A stretch of 64,000 nt of DNA from Salinispora tropica CNB-440 (GTDB lineage Bacteria; Actinomycetota; Actinomycetes; Mycobacteriales; Micromonosporaceae), in contig NC_009380.1 of NCBI RefSeq assembly GCF_000016425.1, forward strand, positions 4,158,144 through 4,222,143, in the 5' to 3' direction. The notes beneath the pieces were generated by a model, which made no database searches, was not told the DNA's origin, and saw only the letters and a list, made by a program, of their open reading frames with translations. Shown piece by piece: positions 44,947 to 53,538 of the stretch (its first letter is position 1; each line of letters starts with the position of its first letter). A program made the position numbers and the translations under genes.

Positions 44947-47154
44947 ATGTCGACCCTGCTCTACCGGCTCGGCCGCGGCGCGATGCGCAGACGGCGCCTC
45001 GTCGCCACGATCTGGCTCGTCGTGCTCGCCGGTCTCGGCCTGGCGGCCCTGACCCTGCGCGGCCCGACGGCGAGCGACTTCAGCATGCCCGGCACCGAGT
45101 CGCAGCAGGCGAAGGACCTGCTCGACGAGCAGTTCTCGGAGGCCAGCGGCGCCACCGGCACGATCGCGCTCAAAGCTCCACAGCCGGGCCTGCTCGGCAC
45201 GCCACAGGGCCAGGCGGTAGCCACCGAGGTAACCCAGGAGGCAGCGACGCTGCCCGGCGTTGTCACTGCGGTCGACCCGCTCACGGCCCAGGCCATCACC
45301 CCCGACGGCCAGTACGGACTGATCCAGGTCCAGTTCGCCGAGGGCGCCGACAAGGTCACCAACGAAGAGCGGGAGGCGTACGAGCAGGTCGGCGCCGCGG
45401 CCAAGGCGCAGGGCTGGCAGGTAGCCCCCGGCGGTGAGGTACTCAACGCCGAACCGGAGCTCGGCTCGAGCGAGGCGATCGGCGTGGTGATCGCGGCGAT
45501 CGTCCTGGTCATCACCTTCGGCTCGCTGGTGGCGGCGGGAATGACCATGCTGAACGCGCTGATCGGGGTCGGCGTCGGCATGGCCGCCCTGTTCGCGCTC
45601 AGCGGCGTGGTCGAGTTGACCAGCACCGCGCCGATCCTCGCCCTGATGCTCGGTCTCGCGGTCGGCATCGACTACTCGCTCTTCATCACCTCCCGCTACC
45701 GACAGAACCTGCTCGAGGGGCTGCCGCCGGACGAGGCGGTCGGCCGGGCGGTCGGCACCGCCGGGTCAGCCGTACTCTTCGCCGGCGCCACCGTGGTCAT
45801 CGCGCTGGCCGGTCTGGCGGTGGTGAACATCCCGTTCCTGACCGTGATGGGTCTGGCCGCCGCCGGAACGGTTGTCGTCGCCGTGCTGGTCGCCCTCACC
45901 CTGCAGCCGGCGCTGCTCGGCTTCGCCGGCCGGCGGGTGCTCCGCCGCAGGCAACGGCACCACTACGGGGCCACCCCGACCGAACCGGGAACGGACGCAC
46001 CCGAGCCGACCGCGCCCGCCGAGGACCGCACCACGTTCGGCTTCCGCTGGGCTCGGCTGGCCATCCGGTTCCGGGTGCCGGTGATCCTGGTGGGCCTGCT
46101 CGGGCTGGGCGCGCTCGCGCTGCCCACCTCCGACATGCGGCTGGCCCTCCCGGACCAGGGAACCGCACCGGTCGGCTCACCGGCCCGGGTCTCCAACGAC
46201 CTGATCAGCGAGGGCTTCGGGCCGGGCTTCACCGGTCGGCTGGCGATCGTGGTGGCTGGGGACAGCCCGCAGGCGACGGCAGCGGCCGTACCCCAGGTCG
46301 CGGCCCTGGTCCAGGACACCGACAACGTCCTGGCCGTGACGCCGCCGCAGCTGAGTCCGGACGGGCGAACCGCCCTCCTCGCCGTGATCCCGGAGACCGG
46401 GCCCACCGACCCCGCGACCGAGCAGGTGGTGGACGACATCCGCGGCTCGGTCGGCGGCATCCAGGGCGTGGACGTGCTGCTTACCGGTGTGACCGCGATC
46501 GGCATCGACGTCTCCGAGAAGCTCGCCGACGCACTGCCGGTCTATCTGCTCCTGGTGGTCGGGCTGTCGATCGTGCTGCTGATGCTGGTGTTCCGCTCGC
46601 TGCTGGTGCCGGTGAAGGCCGCGCTGGGCTTCCTGCTCACCGTGGCGGCCACCTTCGGGCTCACCGTCGCGGTCTTCCAGGAGGGCCACCTCGCCGAGTT
46701 GGTCGGTCTGGACACACCGGGGCCGCTGATCAGCTTCCTGCCGATCCTGCTCATCGGTATCCTCTTCGGCCTGGCGATGGACTACGAGGTCTTCCTCGTC
46801 TCCCGGATGCGGGAGGACTTCGTCCACGGCGACACCGCCCGGCAGGCCACCATCAACGGAATGGGGCACGGCGCCCGGGTGGTCACCGCGGCCGCGCTCA
46901 TCATGATCTCCGTCTTCGGTGGCTTCGTCTTCATGGAAGACCCGGTCATCAAGTCGATGGGCTTCGCGCTAGCGGTCGGCGTCGCCATCGATGCGTTCGT
47001 GGTCCGGATGACGATCGTGCCGGCGGTCATGTCCCTGCTCGGCGATGCCGGATGGTGGCTGCCGCGCTGGCTGAACCGGGTCCTGCCCAACGTTGACGTG
47101 GAGGGTGAGGGTCTGCGTCACCACCTGGCGGAGCAGGAGCCCGCCCGCACCTGA
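44947..47154 (+). CDS. MMPL-family transporter
   Basis: A 735-aa RND-superfamily protein with two MMPL domains, each a group of membrane helices: the first with LMLGLAVGIDYSLFITSRYRQ, the second with LIGILFGLAMDYEVFLVSRMRE. The extracytoplasmic porter loops lie between helices 1-2 and 7-8. Such proteins export lipids, siderophores or drugs; substrate unknown. Probably cotranscribed with the TetR gene and followed by a hairpin. Confidence 0.92.
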   Translation: MSTLLYRLGRGAMRRRRLVATIWLVVLAGLGLAALTLRGPTASDFSMPGTESQQAKDLLDEQFSEASGATGTIALKAPQPGLLGTPQGQAVATEVTQEAATLPGVVTAVDPLTAQAITPDGQYGLIQVQFAEGADKVTNEEREAYEQVGAAAKAQGWQVAPGGEVLNAEPELGSSEAIGVVIAAIVLVITFGSLVAAGMTMLNALIGVGVGMAALFALSGVVELTSTAPILALMLGLAVGIDYSLFITSRYRQNLLEGLPPDEAVGRAVGTAGSAVLFAGATVVIALAGLAVVNIPFLTVMGLAAAGTVVVAVLVALTLQPALLGFAGRRVLRRRQRHHYGATPTEPGTDAPEPTAPAEDRTTFGFRWARLAIRFRVPVILVGLLGLGALALPTSDMRLALPDQGTAPVGSPARVSNDLISEGFGPGFTGRLAIVVAGDSPQATAAAVPQVAALVQDTDNVLAVTPPQLSPDGRTALLAVIPETGPTDPATEQVVDDIRGSVGGIQGVDVLLTGVTAIGIDVSEKLADALPVYLLLVVGLSIVLLMLVFRSLLVPVKAALGFLLTVAATFGLTVAVFQEGHLAELVGLDTPGPLISFLPILLIGILFGLAMDYEVFLVSRMREDFVHGDTARQATINGMGHGARVVTAAALIMISVFGGFVFMEDPVIKSMGFALAVGVAIDAFVVRMTIVPAVMSLLGDAGWWLPRWLNRVLPNVDVEGEGLRHHLAEQEPART

Positions 47155-47166
47155 GGTCAACGAAGC

Positions 47167-47211
47167 GGCCCCTTGTCCAGCGCGTGATGCGCCGGGCAGG
47201 GGGCCCTTCAC
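47167..47211 (+). terminator. terminator after the MMPL gene
   Basis: Imperfect 12-base arms GGCCCCTTGTCC and GGGCAGGGGGCC enclose a smaller GCGC stem. It lies 12 bases after the MMPL stop, in the convergent gap with the esterase gene, and could serve both. Confidence 0.6.
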
Positions 47212-47263
47212 GTAGTGCGCCGGGCAGGGGTCCTGCACGGCCGGACCTGGGGTCCTCCGCCCG

Positions 47264-48520
47264 CTACACCCCGGCCGGGTACGTCTCCAGCTCACCGCGG
47301 GCACCCCGAGCGGGGAGCGGGTCCAGGGCGGTCGCCTCGTCACACCAGACGAACCCGTCGTATCGCTCCCCCAGCCGCGTCGGCTGATAGTTACCCCAGG
47401 ACTCGGAGGAGGGGTTGTAGACCACACCGATCGCCCGGTGGTCCAACGGCTCGGTGACCCAGTCCGGCTGGTCGGCACCGCCGAAGACCAGCACCGCCTG
47501 CTCGGGCAGCAGGTCGTGCAGGCGCCGCTCCACCGAGCCCTCCCGGGCCGGTGGAACGATCATCTTCTCGGCCGGCGAGCCCCAGTGCGGCGCGGCGACC
47601 ACCGTGCCCCGATGGCTACCGAAGCCGACCAGGACCACATCGTCCCGGCCGTACCGGTCCCGGGCCAGCTGGCCGAGGTTCACCATGCCGTCGGCGGCCA
47701 TGTCGGTTGCCCGCGCGTCCCCGATGTGGGTGTTGTGGGCCCACACCACCCCACGCGCCCCGGGGCCGTAGCGATCCAGCAACCGGTCGAGCGTGTCGGC
47801 CATGTGGTGGTCCCGGACGTTCCACGACTCTGGTCCACCCCCGACCATGGCGCGGTAGTACCGCTCCGCGCCGGTGACGACCTCCGCGTTCTGCCAGGCC
47901 GAGAAGGCGTCCGCACCGTCGCTCGCCGCGTGTTCCCGAATCCGCGCGAGCAGGCAGACAACCTCGTCCTCACACCGTGCGGAGACGAACCGGCTCGCCG
48001 CACCGTACTCCTCGATTCGCCGTCCGTACGGCTCGAAGCACCGGTAGGCGTCCTGCGCCGCGTCCAGTGTCCCCGGTGCCTCCTCCCCCAGGTAGTCGAA
48101 GATGGCCTGCATCGACTCCCAGAGGCTGTAGACGTCCAACCCGTGGAAGCCCACCCGTTCCGGTTCGGGCCGTTGCCCGTTCCACTCCCGTAGCCAGCGG
48201 CAGAAGCGGGCCACCTCCGCGTTCGCCCACATCCAGGTGGGCCACCGCTCGAACCGCTCGAGGGCGGCCCGCGGTTCGACCGCGGCGTCGGGGTCGGCCG
48301 TGACCGAGCGATGCACCCGGTCGCAGTCCGGCCAGTCCCCCTCGACCGCGACGAACGAGAAGCCCCCCTCGGCGATCAACCGCCGGGTCAGCTCCCCGCG
48401 CAGCCGGTAGTAGTCATGGCTGCCGTGGGTCGCCTCCCCGAGCATCACGATCCGGGCGTCCCGGGCGCGCTCCAGCAACGGGTCGAAGTCACTCGGGGCG
48501 CCGAGCCGCTGAACCAGCAT
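47264..48520 (-). CDS. erythromycin esterase family protein
   Basis: A 418-aa protein of the EreA/ChaN-like superfamily. Family motifs are ARIVMLGEATHGSHDYYRLR (catalytic GExxHG near residue 30), FVAVEGDWPDC, and WAHNTHIGDARATDM near residue 250. Characterised relatives hydrolyse the macrolide lactone, but many actinobacterial members have unknown substrates. It lies 2.9 kb from an erm gene, which makes a macrolide link tempting but unproven. The start is the ATG at 48520; the frame carries no signal peptide. Confidence 0.88.
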   Translation of the reverse strand: MLVQRLGAPSDFDPLLERARDARIVMLGEATHGSHDYYRLRGELTRRLIAEGGFSFVAVEGDWPDCDRVHRSVTADPDAAVEPRAALERFERWPTWMWANAEVARFCRWLREWNGQRPEPERVGFHGLDVYSLWESMQAIFDYLGEEAPGTLDAAQDAYRCFEPYGRRIEEYGAASRFVSARCEDEVVCLLARIREHAASDGADAFSAWQNAEVVTGAERYYRAMVGGGPESWNVRDHHMADTLDRLLDRYGPGARGVVWAHNTHIGDARATDMAADGMVNLGQLARDRYGRDDVVLVGFGSHRGTVVAAPHWGSPAEKMIVPPAREGSVERRLHDLLPEQAVLVFGGADQPDWVTEPLDHRAIGVVYNPSSESWGNYQPTRLGERYDGFVWCDEATALDPLPARGARGELETYPAGV

Positions 48521-48591
48521 GCCGGGCGGCTACCCCGCGCGCCGGGTGGACAAACCCGGTGTGCCGGGGCGCGGGGCGGGTAACCGGGCGC

Positions 48592-48783
48592 ATGACCGTC
48601 TCCGGCGCGCAGTTGCAGGAGTACATCGCCACCCTCGACTACCCTGTCTCCCGCGAGGACCTGGTCCGGTGGGGCCAGGAGAACGGGGTGGGCACGGAGC
48701 TGTTGCAGGTGCTGCGGCTGCTTCCGGAGGAGAGTTTCGACTCCTCGGCCGAGCTGTCCGAGGCGCTGAACCCGCTCGGCTAG
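48592..48783 (+). CDS. DUF2795 domain protein
   Basis: A 63-aa protein with the DUF2795 pattern LDYPVSREDLVRWGQENG then LLPEESFDSSAEL, a small helical fold with unknown function found widely in actinobacteria. The ATG of MTVSGAQLQEY is preferred over the earlier in-frame GTG at 48559. It is divergent from the esterase gene, 71 bases away. Confidence 0.8.
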   Translation: MTVSGAQLQEYIATLDYPVSREDLVRWGQENGVGTELLQVLRLLPEESFDSSAELSEALNPLG

Positions 48784-48788
48784 CCGGT

Positions 48789-50294
48789 TCAGCCGGCGCA
48801 CGTCGGGACGGGGTTGGGGCTGCCGGCGCAGTTGGTGGGCCGGTTGCCAACGATGACGACCTTGCCGGCCACCGTGATCGTGCCGCGGTTGTCTATCCCT
48901 CCCGGCGCGGTGTTGGCGAGGTTGTCGATGACGCGGGTGTTGTTCAACGCCATGGTGGTGTTCGTGCCGTTGTAGATGCCGCCACCCGTGGCGCCCGCAC
49001 TCGTGGCCTGGTTGCGGCTGATCGTGGTGCGCCGGATGGTTACCTCGTTGCCGCTGTCGTCATCCTCGATCCAGACGCCGCCGCCGGCCCCGGCCACGGC
49101 GTTGTTCTCGACAATCTTGCTGTCCGCGACGGTGACCGTGGATCCGTCGCCCTCCACCGCGATGCCGCCACCGGTGGTGCCGGCCGTGTTGCGGCGGATC
49201 GTGACGTCGGTCATGTGCCCGCTGACGCCGACCTCGTGGCCAACACCGCCGCTCGTGTCGCCGGCATGGTTGTCGGAGACGACGGTGCGCGAGATCGTTG
49301 TCACCCCCGCACAGGTGTAGACGCCGCCGCCGTCGTCGACGGCGTTGTTGCCGTGCACCACGCTGTAGGCGATCTTGATGGCGGCACCGTCGTTCTCCAC
49401 ACCCCCTCCGGTGTCCCCCGCCTGATTCTTGGCGATCACGGACTTCTTGATGGTCACGCTGCCGTTGCCGTCGTTGTGGACCCCCCCGCCATCGTTCGCG
49501 GAGATGTTCTGGGTGATCGTGCTGTGCACGATCGTGCTCTGCCCCTCGTTGGCGATCCCACCGCCGTCGCCGTCGTCGCCGGTGGAGATGTTGTCGGCCA
49601 TCGTGACGTGGTCCAGTCGGAGTCGGCCCCCCGCCTCGACGAAGATCCCGCCACCGTCCCCTTCACTCTGCCCGCCCTTGATCCGGAGGTCACGTAGCTC
49701 CAGGTCGCCTCCGATGCCGACAGTGACGATGCGGAAGGCCTCCGCGTTGGCGGCCCGGACGATGGTGGCGCCGTTTCCACGGATCTTGATCGGCGCGAGG
49801 ATTTCCGGCAGGCCGTTGCCGTCCAGGTTGATGGTCAGCGTGTACCGACACTTCTCGGCCAGGGAGAGGCGCCCGCCACCGGCGGCGTTCGCCGCCGTGA
49901 TCGCCGCGATCAAGGCGTCCGAGTCACACGGCACGGTGGTGTACTTCTCCTTCTTGTCGGTGCGCTTCTTGCTCTCCGCGCCGTCGCGGTGCCGGGTGCC
50001 GTGCCAGCCGGGGTCGCCGGCGACTCCCCACGCGCCCATCCAGGTGCCGTCGCCCTTGTCCGTGTATCGGTCGCTGTGGGGGCGCTCCCGGTCCGGGGCC
50101 GGAGCACCGGTGACCGTCGCCGGTCCCAGTCCGGGCCCCATCGCAGTCGCCGCACGTTGTCCCAGGAAGGGAGCCCCGGCCGAACCGGTCAGAGCTGCCG
50201 CTCCGATGACCGCCGCGGTTGGCAGTACCCGACGCCACCGAGGTGACCGGTCCACGGTGGCGCCCTCGCCCGGCGTCGCACTGCGTGTTCTCAT
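48789..50294 (-). CDS. secreted parallel beta-helix repeat protein
   Basis: A 501-aa protein. A signal-like hydrophobic stretch lies at about residues 27-45, then a low-complexity linker. From about residue 170 to the end it is a right-handed beta-helix with repeated GDGGGI/NDGGGV/DTGGGV turns, the pattern of polymorphic-outer-membrane-like and pectate-lyase-like proteins. No catalytic residues are recognised, so a surface or adhesive role is possible. The ATG at 50294 follows GGAGGGCACGTG. One cysteine pair each occurs near residue 125 and at the C-terminus. Confidence 0.8.
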   Translation of the reverse strand: MRTRSATPGEGATVDRSPRWRRVLPTAAVIGAAALTGSAGAPFLGQRAATAMGPGLGPATVTGAPAPDRERPHSDRYTDKGDGTWMGAWGVAGDPGWHGTRHRDGAESKKRTDKKEKYTTVPCDSDALIAAITAANAAGGGRLSLAEKCRYTLTINLDGNGLPEILAPIKIRGNGATIVRAANAEAFRIVTVGIGGDLELRDLRIKGGQSEGDGGGIFVEAGGRLRLDHVTMADNISTGDDGDGGGIANEGQSTIVHSTITQNISANDGGGVHNDGNGSVTIKKSVIAKNQAGDTGGGVENDGAAIKIAYSVVHGNNAVDDGGGVYTCAGVTTISRTVVSDNHAGDTSGGVGHEVGVSGHMTDVTIRRNTAGTTGGGIAVEGDGSTVTVADSKIVENNAVAGAGGGVWIEDDDSGNEVTIRRTTISRNQATSAGATGGGIYNGTNTTMALNNTRVIDNLANTAPGGIDNRGTITVAGKVVIVGNRPTNCAGSPNPVPTCAG

Positions 50295-50363
50295 CACGTG
50301 CCCTCCGTTGCCCCCATGCTCGGCCAAACCTTTCCGAGCTACTCCCGTTCGACAAACAGAGCC

Positions 50364-50392
50364 TAGATACATGAAACAGATAAATCACTCAA
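50364..50392 (-). promoter_or_regulatory. putative promoter of the beta-helix gene
   Basis: On the minus strand TTGAGT (50392-50387) is separated by 17 bases from TATCTA (50369-50364) in an unusually AT-rich gap, about 70 bases before the start codon. It is one of the few consensus-like promoters visible here. Confidence 0.4.
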
Positions 50393-50425
50393 CTCCTGCT
50401 AAATAGCACATAAACCACCAAAGGA

Positions 50426-51223
50426 TCACGAAGGGCGTAGCAGGCGGAACAGCGCCAGCCACTGCTCCGGCCAGACCTGACCGACCGGGGGCGCCGGATC
50501 GAGTCGAGTCGCGCGCAACGCCGCCGCCACTCGCACCCGTGGATGGCGGCGGCCCAGTGATGCCGCGAGCGAGCCGCCAACGCCGTCGAAGCCCAACTCG
50601 ACCATCCGGCGGTACGCGGGCAGAGCCGCCACCGGCAGCAGCGGCTCCCGGCGGCGCTCGATACGCAGGATGCCGGCGTCCACCCGCGGTGTCGGACGGA
50701 ACGCCGTACGGGGTACCCTCCCGGCCAGCCGCCAGCTGAACTCCGGCCAGCTACGCACGGTCAACCGCGTCCACCGCCCGTAGTCACCGCTGCGCTTGCG
50801 GGCGTACTCGAGTTGGGTGAGCAGGGTGGCCGCGCGTAGGCCCGGCGCAGCCAGACACCATCGGACCACGGCCGAGGTCAGCGACCACGGGATGTTGCCG
50901 ACCACGTCGAACGGCGCCCGCGGCGGCGAGGCGGTCAGGAAGTCGGCCTGCCGACAGGTCACGGTGGGCAGACCCGCGCAGCTCCGGGCCAGTTCGGCAG
51001 CGTTGACCGGGTCTACCTCGTAGGCGATGAGGTGACGGCTGCGGGCGGCGAGCAGCCGGGTCAACTGGCCACGCCCGGCACCCACCTCCAGCAGGAGGCG
51101 GTCCGGGTCGGGCTGGGCCGCCCGGGTCAGCCGGTTGACCGCGGCCGGATCAACGAGAAAGTTCTGAGAGAGTACGCGACGGGACCGGTCGCGTTCGGTT
51201 ACTCGGGTACGGCGGGGCGCCAC
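50426..51223 (-). CDS. erm: 23S rRNA adenine N6-methyltransferase (Erm family)
   Basis: Dimethylates or monomethylates A2058-type adenine in 23S rRNA to block macrolide, lincosamide and streptogramin B binding. It is 265 aa. The SAM motif EVGAGRGQLT lies near residue 45 and the catalytic NIPW near 108. The segments LEYARKRSGDYGRWTRL and AFRPTPRVDAGILRIERR are typical of actinomycete Erm rather than KsgA. The GTG start follows a leader with a uORF and alternative stems, so drug-inducible expression is likely. The downstream gap to 50364 has no gene. Confidence 0.92.
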   Translation of the reverse strand: MAPRRTRVTERDRSRRVLSQNFLVDPAAVNRLTRAAQPDPDRLLLEVGAGRGQLTRLLAARSRHLIAYEVDPVNAAELARSCAGLPTVTCRQADFLTASPPRAPFDVVGNIPWSLTSAVVRWCLAAPGLRAATLLTQLEYARKRSGDYGRWTRLTVRSWPEFSWRLAGRVPRTAFRPTPRVDAGILRIERRREPLLPVAALPAYRRMVELGFDGVGGSLAASLGRRHPRVRVAAALRATRLDPAPPVGQVWPEQWLALFRLLRPS

Positions 51224-51233
51224 GGGTCGTCGT

Positions 51234-51288
51234 CCTGTCTGTCGCCCTCTGGCGACGCTGGACAGGCAGCCGGGATCAGGGCCTGTCC
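51234..51288 (-). promoter_or_regulatory. putative attenuator with alternative stems before erm
   Basis: Three segments on the transcript can pair exclusively. Segment A (51288-51282, GGACAGG) pairs perfectly with B (51266-51260, CCTGTCC), or B pairs with C (51239-51234, GACAGG) reinforced by GTCGCC/GGCGAC with a 4-base loop. The B:C hairpin ends 10 bases before the erm start and would cover its ribosome site (ACAGGA). Confidence 0.5.
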
Positions 51289-51341
51289 GGATGGGTCGGG
51301 ACTCGGACGGCCCTCGGCGCTGGCGCGCGGTGCGCGGTGAG

Positions 51342-51455
51342 TCAGGCGCGGTGTGCGCCGGCCGGGGCCGGACGCCGAACGCGCGGGCGGGCCACCAACA
51401 GCGGCCCGCGGGCAGCCGACACGGCGGCCCACTCAGTCAGGGTGTACGCGAACAT
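51342..51455 (-). CDS. putative erm leader peptide (uORF)
   Basis: A 37-codon frame, MFAYTLTEWAAVSAARGPLL and onward to an Arg/Pro-rich end, sits between the putative promoter and the stem structures ahead of erm. Its ATG is 7 bases after the likely -10, so it may be translated from a leaderless transcript. Macrolide-inducible erm genes commonly use ribosome stalling on such leaders. It ends 118 bases before the erm start. The peptide is not similar to known leaders that I can recall. Confidence 0.45.
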   Translation of the reverse strand: MFAYTLTEWAAVSAARGPLLVARPRVRRPAPAGAHRA

Positions 51456-51462
51456 GTCCCGG

Positions 51463-51493
51463 ACAGTAGTCGCCCCGGTCACTCCGCTCGACA
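51463..51493 (-). promoter_or_regulatory. putative erm promoter
   Basis: On the minus strand, -10 TACTGT (51468-51463) is preceded at 18-19 bases by GTCGAG/TGTCGA as -35. The AT-rich run AAAATA (51499-51494) is directly upstream. An AT-rich box next to a poor -35 is the arrangement described for WhiB7-dependent promoters; that link is speculative. Confidence 0.4.
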
Positions 51494-51517
51494 TATTTTC
51501 CGCCGTACCACCATCAG

Positions 51518-52441
51518 TCAGGACGTGCTGGATGGTTGCACGGGAACCTCAACGGTGCGGGACTCGGCGCGGGCCGTCTCGGCCGCCGCCAGGATGGCCA
51601 CCACCTCACGACCGAACCGGACGTCGAGGCGGTGATCCCGGGTTCCCGAGTCGATCTCCGCCAGGAGCTGGTCGATCGCCGTCCCGAACGCCCCGGCCAG
51701 CGTGTCGTTACCGTAGGGAACAGTCTCGATGCCGCTCTCGCCGTAGAAGACGATGTCCCGGCGAACCGCTCCGCTGGGCGCGTCCAGGGTGAGCGACAGT
51801 CTGCTCGTTGCGCCGTTGTCGTGGTTGAGCAGCAGGTGCACCAGACCCCGGGGGCCGTCCATCGCCGCGACCCGGGTGACCCGACCCATGACCGGCAGGA
51901 TCAGTGACAGCGCGTGCGGACCAATGTCCCAGAGCCCACCGTGCTCACGCCGCCAGGTAGAGCCCGCGTACGGGCTGCCGGGCTGGAAGATCGAGGTGAA
52001 GAGGGTCGCCTCGGCGTGTTGCCAGCCGCCGTCCGCGGCGGTGGCGGTGAGGAAGTTGGTGACGTTCTGGTGATAGCGCTGGGTGAAGAAGACCAGCGAG
52101 GCAACGCCGGCGGCCCCCGCCGTGGCGACCAGCCGGTCGGCGTCGTCGAGGGTCAGTGCGAGCGGCTTGTCGAGCAGCAGGTGCCGTCCCGCCTCGGCGG
52201 CCCGGGTCGCCAGCTCGACCTGCACATCCGGCGGCAGCGCGATCGCCACGGCGTCGCACGCCTCGATGAGGGCGTCGGCGTCGTCGAACGCCGGCACGCC
52301 GTACTGCTCGGCGAGCGCGGCGGCCTTGGCCGGATCCCGCCCCCAGACACCGACCAAGTCGGTACGGGGATGGGCAGCCAGACCCGCTCCGTGCGTCCCG
52401 CCCGCCCAGTGCCCGGTACCGAACAACCCGAACCGCACCAC
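51518..52441 (-). CDS. Gfo/Idh/MocA family oxidoreductase
   Basis: NAD(P)-dependent sugar or inositol dehydrogenase-like protein, 307 aa from a GTG start. The Rossmann motif LFGTGHWAGGTH is at the N-terminus, and the LDKPLALTLDDADRLV segment carries the EKP-type conserved Lys-Pro. The C-terminal domain has HGGLWDIGPHAL, with the His used in substrate binding. The substrate cannot be determined. Its end lies 62 bases before the erm leader start, on the same strand. Confidence 0.88.
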   Translation of the reverse strand: MVRFGLFGTGHWAGGTHGAGLAAHPRTDLVGVWGRDPAKAAALAEQYGVPAFDDADALIEACDAVAIALPPDVQVELATRAAEAGRHLLLDKPLALTLDDADRLVATAGAAGVASLVFFTQRYHQNVTNFLTATAADGGWQHAEATLFTSIFQPGSPYAGSTWRREHGGLWDIGPHALSLILPVMGRVTRVAAMDGPRGLVHLLLNHDNGATSRLSLTLDAPSGAVRRDIVFYGESGIETVPYGNDTLAGAFGTAIDQLLAEIDSGTRDHRLDVRFGREVVAILAAAETARAESRTVEVPVQPSSTS

Positions 52442-52640
52442 AGACCCCCAACCAGTCGGCACCGCGGCCCACCGCGGTGTCCCAGACAACGCTATCCGGC
52501 CGTTCCCCGGCCGTCCGCGTTACCCCCTCGGCCCGCCGGCGCACCGCTGGTGCCGGTCCCGGCGACAGACCGACGTCGTGACTCCGCTCCTGCGCGGGCG
52601 AGGACGCCACCGGTGGGTGTACCACCCGGATTAGTAGAGT

Positions 52641-53057
52641 GTGCCGGTGACCGAAGCGCGCGCGACCACCAGCGCTGCCGCCGACCTTCCCATCGACGGG
52701 CTCCTCACCACCGTCCCGATCGTGCTGTCACTCCTCGTCGCGGGCTGGGCCCTCGTGGCGACGCTGCGGCACCGTGCCCCGGACCGGCCGCAGTTCGCCG
52801 GCCTGGCCGTACTGGAGGCGGCGCTGCTCGTGCTCGCCGTCGGCACCCTGGCTGCCCTCGGCGGTGGTCAGCGGCCGGACGAGCCGGGAGCCTTCTTTGG
52901 TTACCTGGCCACCCTGGTCTGCCTGCCCCCGCTGGCCTGGGTGCTGGCCCGAATGGAGCCCACCCGGTGGGGGTCGGCCATCGTCTGCACGATCTGCCTG
53001 GTCACCCCGGTGGTTCTGGTCCGACTCCAGCAGACCTGGGCGGTGCTCGGTGGCTGA
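52641..53057 (+). CDS. four-helix membrane protein of unknown function
   Basis: A 138-aa protein from a GTG (a second in-frame GTG lies two codons later). Hydrophobic helices lie at about residues 22-42, 52-70, 83-101 and 107-128. No domain is recognised. It overlaps the next gene by 8 bases, so the two are coupled and probably act together in the membrane. Confidence 0.7.
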   Translation: MPVTEARATTSAAADLPIDGLLTTVPIVLSLLVAGWALVATLRHRAPDRPQFAGLAVLEAALLVLAVGTLAALGGGQRPDEPGAFFGYLATLVCLPPLAWVLARMEPTRWGSAIVCTICLVTPVVLVRLQQTWAVLGG

Positions 53058-53538
53058 CCCGCAACCCACCGAGCGGACGCGGACCAACACCGGCCCCGGC
53101 CGCCTCCTGATCGCGGTTTACCTGCTCTTCGCCATCGCCGCCACCAGCCGGGCCGGCCTACAGATCGCCACCCGGTTCGAAACAGCGCCGATGGCGTACC
53201 TCCTCTCCGCCTTCGCCGCGACGGTCTACATCGTGGCGGCGGTGGGGCTGGGCCGGGCCGGTCGCACCGGCCGACTGATCGCGCTGGCCTGCTGCACGGT
53301 CGAGTTGGTCGGGGTGGTGGGTGTCGGTGCGGCCAGCCAGGCCCGGCCGGAGTTGTTCCCGGACGAGACGGTCTGGTCCGGCTTCGGCAGCGGGTACGGC
53401 TACATCCCGCTGGTGCTGCCGGTACTCGGTCTGCTCTGGCTCTGGCGTACCCGCCACGACCTCGACCTGGCTGTCCCCAGCCGGCCGAGGCCGCCCCGGG
53501 TCCCGTCGAATCAGTCCTTCGGCCCGCCGGCGACGTAG
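53050..53538 (+). CDS. membrane protein of unknown function
   Basis: A 162-aa protein from a GTG overlapping the previous gene. Four hydrophobic helices lie at about 18-38, 45-65, 73-95 and 112-130, followed by a Pro/Arg-rich tail that runs 28 bases into the convergent SDR gene. Similarly placed small membrane pairs occur in relatives; the function is unknown. Confidence 0.7.
   Translation: MADPQPTERTRTNTGPGRLLIAVYLLFAIAATSRAGLQIATRFETAPMAYLLSAFAATVYIVAAVGLGRAGRTGRLIALACCTVELVGVVGVGAASQARPELFPDETVWSGFGSGYGYIPLVLPVLGLLWLWRTRHDLDLAVPSRPRPPRVPSNQSFGPPAT

Noticed and set aside
50426..51223. Methyltransferase as KsgA (16S rRNA dimethylase)
   Set aside because: The EYARKRSGDYGRW and AFRPTPRVDAGILRIERR segments and the leader layout fit Erm; KsgA normally lies in a different gene context.
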